A DNA stretch of 64,000 bases from Bradyrhizobium sp. LMTR 3 (GTDB lineage: Bacteria; Pseudomonadota; Alphaproteobacteria; Rhizobiales; Xanthobacteraceae). Position numbers and translations under genes: made by a program. Under the pieces are notes generated by a model that saw only the letters and a program-made list of their open reading frames with translations, searched no databases and was not told the origin of the DNA. How positions within the stretch are numbered: position 1 is the first letter of the stretch; every line of letters begins with the position of its first letter. Shown in pieces: positions 51,064-58,446 of the stretch. The DNA is taken from the NCBI RefSeq assembly GCF_001693485.1, contig NZ_MAXC01000005.1:62001-126000 (forward strand). The letters are read 5' to 3'.

Positions 51064-51960
51064 TCAGCCCTTCTTTTCCTGCGCGGCGGCGGTTTGCTTG
51101 GCAAGCGCGTCTTCGAACGCCTTCTCCAGTGTCGCCGCATAGGTGTTGAACTCGCCGGGGCTGACGAACGGATTGGGTCCACCTTCGGCGAGCTTGGCGC
51201 GCTTCTCCGCCATCTTGTACATTTCCGGATGCGGCGCGAGCAGCACATCCGGCTTGATATCCTTTGCCCGCGCGAACGTCTTCCGGTAATCGGTAACGAT
51301 TCCGGAATAGGTCGGATTGCCGGCGAGGCGGTTCAGCGCCACCGTGCCGCTGCAGAAGATGAGGACCGAGCGCGTGGCATCGCCGTCCTTTACCGAGAAT
51401 GCCCAGCTCGTGCAGCCCGGCGAGTGGCCGGGGGTTTCGCGGGCGGTCAGCGTGACGTCACCGATCTTGACCGTGTCGCCTTCGCGAACCGTGCGATCGA
51501 CCTTCACGGGCGGAAACGCGAGCGAGGTGTCTTCCCGCGCGCCCGGATAGTAGCCGCCTTCGAGCAGCGGTTTGTCGGCTTCGCCGGCGACCATCTGGCC
51601 GCCGCTGGCCTGCTTCATTTCGGCGAGGCCGCCGGTGTGATCGATGTGCGCGTGGGTATTGAGCAGATATTTGACGTCGGTGATCTTGAATCCGAGTTTC
51701 TCGATGTTCGCTTTGATCTGCGCCGTTGACTCCGGCATCACCGTATCGACCAGGATATGGCCCTGCGGCGACGTAATCAGATAGGACGCAAGGCCGTCGG
51801 TTCCGACATAATAGACGTTGCCGATCATCTTGAACGGCTCCGCCGGCGTGTTCCACTTTACCCTGAGGGCCGCGAGCAGATCCTTCGGCGTTTGCGCGTC
51901 CGCGGCGGCGGTCAGCGACATCAGCGCGACGAGTGCAACGGCAATTTTCTTCACGGGCAT
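51064..51960 (-). CDS. Subclass B3 metallo-beta-lactamase (BJP-1-like)
   Basis: The 298-residue precursor has a signal peptide (VKKIAVALVALMSLTAAADA) and the B3 zinc ligands NTHAHIDHTGG (His116/118, Asp120, His121 in standard numbering), GHSPGCTSW (His196) and APHPEMY (His263). IGNVYYVGTDGLASYLI, LLEGGYYPGARED and FCSGTVALNRLAG match BJP-1 of Bradyrhizobium closely as I remember it. It should hydrolyse carbapenems and other beta-lactams in the periplasm. ATG 51960 abuts GGAGG; the GTG three codons upstream is the alternative. No regulator or linked penicillin-binding gene is near. Confidence 0.92.
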   Translation of the reverse strand: MPVKKIAVALVALMSLTAAADAQTPKDLLAALRVKWNTPAEPFKMIGNVYYVGTDGLASYLITSPQGHILVDTVMPESTAQIKANIEKLGFKITDVKYLLNTHAHIDHTGGLAEMKQASGGQMVAGEADKPLLEGGYYPGAREDTSLAFPPVKVDRTVREGDTVKIGDVTLTARETPGHSPGCTSWAFSVKDGDATRSVLIFCSGTVALNRLAGNPTYSGIVTDYRKTFARAKDIKPDVLLAPHPEMYKMAEKRAKLAEGGPNPFVSPGEFNTYAATLEKAFEDALAKQTAAAQEKKG

Positions 51961-52037
51961 CCTCCACACTTTTCTTGTAGATTGTCGCTGTATCGGCGCG
52001 CATTGACGGTGGCTTCAGCCTGACGACGATTCTGGTC

Positions 52038-52071
52038 AAAAAAATGCCGGCCGCGGTTCCGCAGCCGGCAT
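52038..52071 (-). terminator. Rho-independent terminator of the aldehyde dehydrogenase gene
   Basis: On the minus strand ATGCCGGCTGCGG pairs with CCGCGGCCGGCAT across two bases (one mismatch) and is followed by seven T. It lies 30 bases after the aldehyde dehydrogenase stop. Confidence 0.92.
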
Positions 52072-52100
52072 CTTCACGAACGGCGCGAGTGCCGCATCAA

Positions 52101-53531
52101 TTACGCCGCGTTGTAGCCGGCGACCGCCTTGACCTCGAGATATTCCTCGAGGCCGTACTTGCCCCATTCGCGGCCGTTGCCGGACTGTTTGTAGCCGCCG
52201 AACGGCGCGGTGCGGTCGTTCGGCACGCCCTGCAGGTTGACGTTGCCGGCGCGGATCTGGCGAGCGACGCGACGCGCGCTTTCTACCGTATCGCCGGAGA
52301 CATAACCGGCGAGACCATAGGGCGTGTCGTTGGCGATGCGCACCGCATCGGCTTCATCCTTGGCGCCGATGATCGTCAGCACCGGTCCGAAGATTTCTTC
52401 GCGGGCGATCGTCATCTCGTTGGTGACGTCGGCGAAGATGGTCGGGCGGACATAGAAGCCCTTGTTGACGCCCTCGGGGAGACCGGGACCGCCGGCAACC
52501 AGGGTTGCGCCTTCGTCGATGCCCTTCTTGATCAGCGCCTGGATCTTGTCCCACTGGCCGCGATTGACCACGGGGCCGATGGTGGTGCCCTCGGCACGCG
52601 GATCGCCTGCCTTGGTCTTGTCGGCGACACCCTTGGCGATGGCGGCGACTTCCTTCATCTTCGACAGCGGCACGATCATCCGCGATGGCGCGTTGCACGA
52701 CTGTCCGGAGTTGTTGAACATGTGCATCACGCCGCCGGTGACGGCCTTGGTGAGGTCGGCGCCTTCGAGGATGACGTTCGGCGACTTGCCGCCGAGTTCC
52801 TGGCTGACGCGCTTCACGGTGGGCGCAGCGCGCTTGGCGACGTCGACGCCGGCTCGGGTCGAGCCCGTGAACGAGATCATGTCGATGTCCGGATGCTCGG
52901 CCATCGCGGCGCCGACTTCGGGGCCGAGACCGTTGAGCAGGTTGAACACGCCCTTCGGCACGCCGGCTTCATGGAGGATTTCGGCGAAGATCAGGGCCGA
53001 GGTCGGCGTGAATTCCGAAGGTTTCAGGATCATGGTGCAGCCGGCGGCGAGCGCGGGCGCGACCTTGCAGGCAATCTGGTTGAGCGGCCAGTTCCACGGC
53101 GTGATCATGCCGACGACGCCGACCGGCTCGCGCACGACCACGGCCGAAGGAAGCGTCTCCTCGAAGTGATAGTTCTTCAGCACTTCGAGCGTGGAGGCGA
53201 TGTGGCCGAGGCCGGCGCCGGCCTGCAGCCGTTCGGCCATCGGCAGCGGTGCGCCCATCTCGTCGGACACGGCGGCGCCGATCTCCTTCATGCGACCCTT
53301 GTAGACCTCGATGATCTTTTCGAAGAGCGCGATGCGCTCTTCGCGGCTGGTCTGCGAATAGGTCACGAAGGCGCGCTTGGCGGCGGCAACGGCCTTGTCG
53401 AGGTCGGCCTTGGAGCCGAGCGCAACTTCATACATCGCTTCTTCGGTCGCCGGATTGACGACGGGGGTGGACTTCTTGACGACGGGATCGACCCAGGCGC
53501 CATCGATGTAGAATTGCATGCGATTGACCAT
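52101..53531 (-). CDS. NAD(P)-dependent aldehyde dehydrogenase
   Basis: The 476-residue enzyme has WNWPLNQIACKVAPALAAGC (active-site Asn), the Glu in SQELGGKSPNV, the catalytic Cys in NNSGQSCNAPSRM and EEIFGPVLTII. It oxidises aldehydes to acids; substrate unknown. ATG 53531 is preceded by AGAGGTTTCCG; the frame open to 53684 has no family match. It stands alone between repeats with its own strong terminator. Confidence 0.93.
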   Translation of the reverse strand: MVNRMQFYIDGAWVDPVVKKSTPVVNPATEEAMYEVALGSKADLDKAVAAAKRAFVTYSQTSREERIALFEKIIEVYKGRMKEIGAAVSDEMGAPLPMAERLQAGAGLGHIASTLEVLKNYHFEETLPSAVVVREPVGVVGMITPWNWPLNQIACKVAPALAAGCTMILKPSEFTPTSALIFAEILHEAGVPKGVFNLLNGLGPEVGAAMAEHPDIDMISFTGSTRAGVDVAKRAAPTVKRVSQELGGKSPNVILEGADLTKAVTGGVMHMFNNSGQSCNAPSRMIVPLSKMKEVAAIAKGVADKTKAGDPRAEGTTIGPVVNRGQWDKIQALIKKGIDEGATLVAGGPGLPEGVNKGFYVRPTIFADVTNEMTIAREEIFGPVLTIIGAKDEADAVRIANDTPYGLAGYVSGDTVESARRVARQIRAGNVNLQGVPNDRTAPFGGYKQSGNGREWGKYGLEEYLEVKAVAGYNAA

Positions 53532-53700
53532 CGGAAACCTCTTTAATCTCGGAGCAATGGAGGGAGGAACGGAAGCGTTCGGCAGGCATCCTTGCACGAA
53601 AGCCACGGCAGTTGAACCCGCCATATGCGGGGTGCCGCAATGCGGCAGGCGCTGGATATAAGGATGGGGAGCGGAGGCAAGCAAGGTGCCTCCATTTACC

Positions 53701-53802
53701 GTCGTCCCTGCGAACGCAGGGACCCATACGCCGCGGCCTATCTTTGGCCACGCTGGCAGATACTTCCTGACGCAACTACCCCCTGTGGTTATGGGACGAC
53801 GG
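53701..53802. repeat. Dispersed repeat, family D copy 3
   Basis: GTCGTCCCTGCGAACGCAGG with GACCCATA at one end and TGTGGTTATGGGACGACGG at the other. It lies between the aldehyde dehydrogenase start and the TPP-enzyme stop. Confidence 0.8.
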
Positions 53803-53815
53803 TTATAAACGACGG

Positions 53816-56182
53816 CTACACCGCCATCTTCCGATGCCGCACCGGCGCTCCTACGGTGAGGCTTTCGGCGGCGTCGATGATGGCGTTGGCGTCGATGCCG
53901 TAGTGGCGGTAGAGGTCGCCAATCGTGCCGGTCTGGCCGAACTGCTCGACGCCGAGCGCTTCAGTGCGGTGGCCGCGGACGCTGCCGAGCCAGCCGAGCG
54001 CGGCCGGGTGGCCGTCGATCACGGTGACGAGGCCGCAATCGCGCGACAGCGGCGCCAGCAGCTTTTCGATATGGCTGAGATGCTGGATGCCACGGCGGTC
54101 ACGGCGCAAGTTCCGCGCGGCGGACCAACCCGCATGCAGCCGGTCGGCGGAGGTTACCGCCAGTAAACCGACATCGCGGTGGCTTTCGCCGATCAAGCCC
54201 ACCGCCTCGATCGCCTCGGGGGCGACCGCGCCGGTATAGGCGATCACGATATCGCAATTGGCGCCTGGCTCACGCAGCCAGTAAGCGCCCGCGGTGATGT
54301 CGCTCTGCAGGGCCGGAGTCATGATGCGCTGCGGCTGGTCGACCGTGCGGGTCGACAGCCGCAGATAGACTGAACCGCCCTCGCCGTCTTCGCGCTGCAT
54401 ATGGCGGAAGCCCCACCCCATGATCACGGCAAGTTCATCGACGAAGGCCGGCTCGAACGAAGCCAGCCCGTCCTGCGCCATGCCGATCAAGGGCGTCGCG
54501 ATCGACTGATGCGCGCCGCCTTCCGGCGCCAGCGTGATGCCGGATGGCGTCGCCACCACCATGAAGCGCGCGTCCTGATAACAGGCATAGTTCAGCGCAT
54601 CGAGGCCGCGCTCGATGAAGGGATCGTACAACGTGCCGACTGGCAGCAGCCGCTCGCCGTTGATCTGATGCGACAGGCCGAGCGCCGACAGCATGATGAA
54701 CAGATTCATTTCGGCGATGCCGAGCTCGAGGTGCTGCCCCTTCGGCGAGAACTCCCAGGTGTAGGCGGACGGGATCTTCTCCTGCCGGAACAGGTCGTGG
54801 TTTTCGGCTTTGGCGAACAGCCCGCGACGGTTGACCCAGGCACCGAGATTGGTCGAGACGGTGACATCAGGCGATGCGGTTACGATGCGCGCGGCCAGTT
54901 CGGTATCGCCGCGCGCGAGTTCATTGAGCACCAGCCCAAAACCCTGCTGTGTCGACATCTGCGCCGCCGGCTTGAAGGCAAGCCGCTCGGGCACCTCGAT
55001 GTCAGGCGCGGTCAGCCGGCGGCGGCCTTCCTGGTTGAAGGGCGCTGCCGCCAAAAATGCTTCGAGTTCGGCCGGCGACTGCGACAGGCCTTCGAACTTG
55101 TCCCATTCATGGCCGGGGCGGATGTTCTGCGCGGCGCGCCACTTCTCCATCTGCGCCACCGTCATCAGGCCCGCATGGTTGTCCTTGTGGCCCTGCATCG
55201 GCAGGCCGACGCCCTTGATGGTGTAGGCGATGAAGCAGACGGGCCGATCGTCATCGATGGATTCAAACGCCTCGATCATGCTAGCCATGTCGTGGCCGCC
55301 GAGATTGGACATCAGCGCCAGCAATTCGTCGTCGCTGCGGCGGTCGATCAGTTGCGAGACCTGCCCCTGATCGCCGATGTCGTCCTGCAAGTGCTTGCGG
55401 AACGCTGCGCCGCCCTGGAAGCACAGCGCGGCGTACATCTGGTTCGGGCAATTGTCGATCCAGCGCCGCAAGGCCTCGCCGCCGGGCTCGGCGAATGCCG
55501 CCTGCATCAGGCGGCCGTATTTCACGATCACGACCTCCCAGCCGAAATTGCGAAACATCGTCTCGAACTTCGCCCACAGCCCTTCACGGACGACCGCATC
55601 GAGGCTCTGGCGGTTGTAATCGACCACCCACCAGGTGTTGCGCAGCGCATGCTTCCAGCCCTCGAGCAGCGCCTCGAAAATATTGCCCTCGTCCATCTCG
55701 GCGTCACCGACGAGCGCAATCATCCGCCCCTCGGGGCGCTCCTTCATCCAGCCGTGGGCAGTGACGTAATCCTGCACCAGCGAGGAGAACAGGGTTTGCG
55801 CGACGCCGAGACCGACCGAGCCGGTGGAGAAATCGACGTCGTCGGCATCCTTGGTGCGCGACGGATAGGATTGCGCGCCCTTGAAGCCGCGGAAATTTTC
55901 CAGCTTGTCGCGGGTCTGGTGGCCGAACAGATACTGGATGACGTGAAACACCGGGCTCGCATGCGGCTTCACCGCGACGCGGTCCTGCGGCCGTAGCACG
56001 GAGAAGTACAGCGCCGACATGATGTTGGCGAGCGAGGCGGATGAGGCCTGATGGCCACCGACCTTCAAGCCGTCGACGTTAGGCCTGACGTGATTGGCGT
56101 GATGGATGGTCCATGACGACAGCCACAAAACCTTGCGCGCCAGCGCGGTCAGCATTTCCAGGCGTGCGGGCTCGATCGGCAT
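53816..56182 (-). CDS. TPP-dependent AceE/MdeB-like transketolase-family enzyme
   Basis: The 788-residue protein has GGHQASSASLANIMSALYF, the TPP motif GDAEMDEGNIFEALLEGW ending VVDYNRQSLD, and the pyrimidine-domain KGQHLELGIAEMNLFIMLSA. Spacing follows homodimeric pyruvate dehydrogenase E1 (AceE) but the N-terminal E2-binding region is missing, as in MdeB of pseudomonads, a 2-oxobutyrate dehydrogenase component linked to methionine breakdown. ATG 56182 has GGAG at good spacing; ATG 56188 is two codons upstream. The divergent Lrp-type gene supports amino-acid-linked regulation. Generic annotations call it transketolase. No methionine lyase gene is adjacent. Confidence 0.8.
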   Translation of the reverse strand: MPIEPARLEMLTALARKVLWLSSWTIHHANHVRPNVDGLKVGGHQASSASLANIMSALYFSVLRPQDRVAVKPHASPVFHVIQYLFGHQTRDKLENFRGFKGAQSYPSRTKDADDVDFSTGSVGLGVAQTLFSSLVQDYVTAHGWMKERPEGRMIALVGDAEMDEGNIFEALLEGWKHALRNTWWVVDYNRQSLDAVVREGLWAKFETMFRNFGWEVVIVKYGRLMQAAFAEPGGEALRRWIDNCPNQMYAALCFQGGAAFRKHLQDDIGDQGQVSQLIDRRSDDELLALMSNLGGHDMASMIEAFESIDDDRPVCFIAYTIKGVGLPMQGHKDNHAGLMTVAQMEKWRAAQNIRPGHEWDKFEGLSQSPAELEAFLAAAPFNQEGRRRLTAPDIEVPERLAFKPAAQMSTQQGFGLVLNELARGDTELAARIVTASPDVTVSTNLGAWVNRRGLFAKAENHDLFRQEKIPSAYTWEFSPKGQHLELGIAEMNLFIMLSALGLSHQINGERLLPVGTLYDPFIERGLDALNYACYQDARFMVVATPSGITLAPEGGAHQSIATPLIGMAQDGLASFEPAFVDELAVIMGWGFRHMQREDGEGGSVYLRLSTRTVDQPQRIMTPALQSDITAGAYWLREPGANCDIVIAYTGAVAPEAIEAVGLIGESHRDVGLLAVTSADRLHAGWSAARNLRRDRRGIQHLSHIEKLLAPLSRDCGLVTVIDGHPAALGWLGSVRGHRTEALGVEQFGQTGTIGDLYRHYGIDANAIIDAAESLTVGAPVRHRKMAV

Positions 56183-56265
56183 GGCCATGCTCCGGAGGCG
56201 TTCAGTATGCGCCGATTTTAGCGGGCGGAGGGCTGCCAAAATTCTCAATTTCCTGCGACATCCCG

Positions 56266-56277
56266 CCCAATATTGGG
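56266..56277. promoter_or_regulatory. 12-bp perfect palindrome, candidate Lrp operator
   Basis: CCCAATATTGGG sits in the 137-base gap between the divergent TPP enzyme and Lrp genes. Its AT-rich centre and position fit an autoregulatory Lrp/AsnC site; a half copy TTTCCCACAAT follows. Confidence 0.6.
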
Positions 56278-56319
56278 ATAGTTTCCCACAATCCGCCTCC
56301 AAACCCCGAGTTCATCCCA

Positions 56320-56781
56320 ATGCCCTCCCTCGATGCCATCGACCGCAAGATCCTTGCCCTGCTGCAGTCCGACAGCCGCATGACCATGCAGGAGCTTGCC
56401 GACAAGGTCGGCCTGTCGGTGTCGCCCTGCCACCGCCGCGTCAAGCTTTTGGAAGAACGCGGCGTCATCACCCGCTACATCGCGACCGTCGACCAGAAAT
56501 CGTTGGGGCTCCATGTCAGCGTCTTCATCTCGATCAAGCTGGCGCGGCAGAAGGAGGAAGACCTCAACCGGTTTGCCAAGGCGATCTCGAAATGGGACGA
56601 GGTGCTGGAGTGCTATCTGATGACGGGCAATCGCGATTACCTCCTGCGCGTCGTGGCGGCCGACCTCTCCTCCTATGAAGCGTTCCTGAAGACCAAGCTG
56701 ACGCGGCTCGACGGCATCGCTTCGATCGAGTCGAGTTTTGCGTTGAGCCAGGTGAAGTATTCGATCGCGCTGCCGGTGTGA
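56320..56781 (+). CDS. Lrp/AsnC-family transcriptional regulator
   Basis: The 153-residue protein has the AsnC HTH (LDAIDRKILALLQSDSRMTM, LADKVGLSVSPCHRRVKLLE) and the RAM ligand domain (DEVLECYLMTGNRDYLLRVV, LTRLDGIASIESSFAL). The pattern closely follows BkdR/MdeR-type local regulators that sense an amino acid. It is divergent from the TPP enzyme and probably activates it (inference from the mde and bkd systems). Start ATG 56320 fits the family N-terminus; the open frame to 56113 overlaps the neighbour. Confidence 0.92.
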   Translation: MPSLDAIDRKILALLQSDSRMTMQELADKVGLSVSPCHRRVKLLEERGVITRYIATVDQKSLGLHVSVFISIKLARQKEEDLNRFAKAISKWDEVLECYLMTGNRDYLLRVVAADLSSYEAFLKTKLTRLDGIASIESSFALSQVKYSIALPV

Positions 56782-56825
56782 CATCGCTCGCGCGCAATGA
56801 CGATGGAGGCGACGCACACTCGACT

Positions 56826-56962
56826 GTCATCCCCGCCAACGGGTCGCGCGAATGCGCGCCCGATGACAGGCTCCGGCGGGGATCCAGTACGCCGCGGCTT
56901 CTCGGTTCTATCATCGATGTCTCTGGAATACTGGATCCCCCGCTTTCGCGGGGGATGACGAC
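56826..56962. repeat. Dispersed palindromic repeat (family F, single copy here)
   Basis: GTCATCCCCGCC at one end and GCGGGGGATGAC at the other, with GGGGATCCAGTA facing TACTGGATCCCC inside, make a long imperfect hairpin. The layout is like families A and D but the sequence differs. Confidence 0.8.
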
Positions 56963-57038
56963 TGAATATGAGGCAACGTTCTCGCGACACACTGTGTCCG
57001 AGCTTTGCTCTCAGCTTCCCGCCCTCCTCATTCAGAGG

Positions 57039-57156
57039 GCGCAGGGAAGACCGGGTGCTTGCTGCACCCGCGGTCTCGTGTGCCATTGCGCATAAAGAAC
57101 ACGCACACGAGCATACAGGTACAGCGGGAGCATCCCGGCCTTCCCTGCGCAATGGC
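57039..57156. ncRNA. Highly structured intergenic element with alternative stems
   Basis: Arms 57039-57055 (GCGCAGGGAAGACCGGG) and 57134-57150 pair over 17 positions with one mismatch. Inside, CTCGTGTGC (57075-57083) pairs perfectly with 57103-57111. A competing perfect 11-bp stem joins GCCATTGCGCA (57082-57092) with TGCGCAATGGC (57146-57156). The segment 56970-57340 resembles, from memory, a repeat common in Bradyrhizobium genomes that is often annotated as small hypothetical proteins. Whether it is transcribed is unknown; strand cannot be assigned. Confidence 0.5.
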
Positions 57157-57427
57157 TTTACGGCTTACTTCGTGCTCTTCCCGGAGAACGGCTCTTTTGC
57201 CTCCGTCGCTGCGCAAACAGTTTCACGCAGCTTAGCGCCAGCACCGCGGCGCCCGAACCACACGACTTCGCCGTACGCTTCCTGCGCCTACGTCTTGCGC
57301 ATTCCGCGTCCATCGCATCTCACCGCACGTTCGTGACGATCGCGAGCGCCCCTCAATGGGTGAGACGGGCGGAAATATGCGGCTGATTTGCCTCTCGCGT
57401 GAAGCGGAATATTTTCGATTCCCGGGC

Positions 57428-57452
57428 TTGACACGATTTCTGAAAATCAGAA
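57428..57452 (+). promoter_or_regulatory. LysR promoter with a T-N11-A operator
   Basis: TTGACA (57428-57433) is a perfect -35. The palindrome TTCTGA-AAA-TCAGAA (57438-57452) lies just after it and contains a T-N11-A LysR box. No good -10 is seen at 16-18 bases, so activation may be needed. The gene begins 40 bases later. Confidence 0.65.
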
Positions 57453-57492
57453 GTGATTTGCCTGCCTCCGCCGCCGACCTTGCAATTACTGG

Positions 57493-58437
57493 ATGTTCGA
57501 TCCACCTTCCCAAGGGGCGGTATATCAGACGCGGCATATCGAATTGGAACGGTTGGACGATCTCGAAGCCTTCCTGGCGGTCATCGAGAAGGGCAGCCAG
57601 GCGGCGGCTTCACGTCATCTTCGGCGACCGTTGCAATCCCTCAACCGGTCCCTGATGGCGCTGGAGCGCGCGCTCGGCGTCGAGCTCGTCAAACGCACTA
57701 CGCGACGGTCGGAGCCAACCGAGGCCGGGCGGGTGTTTTACGAACGCATCAAGCCGGCGGTTGCAGAAATCATCGAGGCGCGGGCCGAGGCAGCCAACCT
57801 GCGCGGCGAAATTCTGGGACCGTTGAAAATCGGCGCGCCCATTCTGTTTGCGTCATCCTACGTGGCGCCGATCGTCAGCCGCTTTCTAAAGCTCTATCCG
57901 AACGTGGATGTCGAGCTTCGCGCCTCCGACGAGCAGGTCGATCTCGTTGCTGATGGCCTCGATATTGCCGTGCGGATCGGCGACTCCGCCGATGAATCCC
58001 TGATCGCCCGCCGCTTGCACACGCTGCGCGTGGTCATCGTTGGCGCGCCGTCTTATTTCGCCGAACATGGCCGGCCGCAGCACCCAGGCGATCTCGAGCG
58101 GCACGCCTGCATCCTGCGGGCCGGCGCCGAGGTGATCGACAAATGGCCGTTTCGGATCGACGGCCGGCTGCAGTCGATCAGGGTGCACGGCCGCTTTCGT
58201 TCGAACAGCGCCGCTTCGATCCGGGCTGCCGCGCGCGAAGGCACCGGCCTCGCCCGGCTGCCGCTGTGGCAGATCAGCGATCTCGTCGCGCAGGGCGCGC
58301 TCGCGATCGTGCTGCCGGAATTTGAAGCCGAGGGAATGCAGATTCAGTTGGTCTGGCCGCCGACACGGGCGCCGCTGGCGCGCGTCCGGCGGTTCGTGGA
58401 TTTTCTGGCGAGCAGCCTGAAGACCGATCTGCTTTAG
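57493..58437 (+). CDS. LysR-family transcriptional regulator
   Basis: The 314-residue regulator has a LysR HTH (RLDDLEAFLAVIEKGSQAAA, SRHLRRPLQSLNRSLMALER, ALGVELVKRTTRRSEPTEAG) and the type 2 periplasmic-binding co-inducer domain (LGPLKIGAPILFASSYVAPI to LVWPPTRAPLARVRRFVDFL). ATG 57493 gives about 20 residues before the HTH; a TTG nearer the HTH (57541-57555 region) is possible. It converges with the cytokinin-dehydrogenase-like gene, with nine bases between stops, and may control it or only itself. Confidence 0.9.
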   Translation: MFDPPSQGAVYQTRHIELERLDDLEAFLAVIEKGSQAAASRHLRRPLQSLNRSLMALERALGVELVKRTTRRSEPTEAGRVFYERIKPAVAEIIEARAEAANLRGEILGPLKIGAPILFASSYVAPIVSRFLKLYPNVDVELRASDEQVDLVADGLDIAVRIGDSADESLIARRLHTLRVVIVGAPSYFAEHGRPQHPGDLERHACILRAGAEVIDKWPFRIDGRLQSIRVHGRFRSNSAASIRAAAREGTGLARLPLWQISDLVAQGALAIVLPEFEAEGMQIQLVWPPTRAPLARVRRFVDFLASSLKTDLL

Positions 58438-58446
58438 CTTAGCACG

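Noticed and set aside
52044..53546. Open frame of 500 codons antisense to the aldehyde dehydrogenase
   Set aside because: Rich in Arg, His and Asp with no motifs, while the minus strand is a complete aldehyde dehydrogenase with its own terminator.
54401..55996. Open frame of 531 codons antisense to the TPP enzyme
   Set aside because: The other strand carries conserved AceE-like motifs over the whole stretch. Long antisense frames are expected at this GC content; no family motif is seen.
57005..57235. 76-codon frame inside the structured repeat element
   Set aside because: The sequence belongs to a repeat whose arms pair as RNA/DNA structure; frames in such repeats are often annotated as hypothetical proteins but show no ribosome binding site here.
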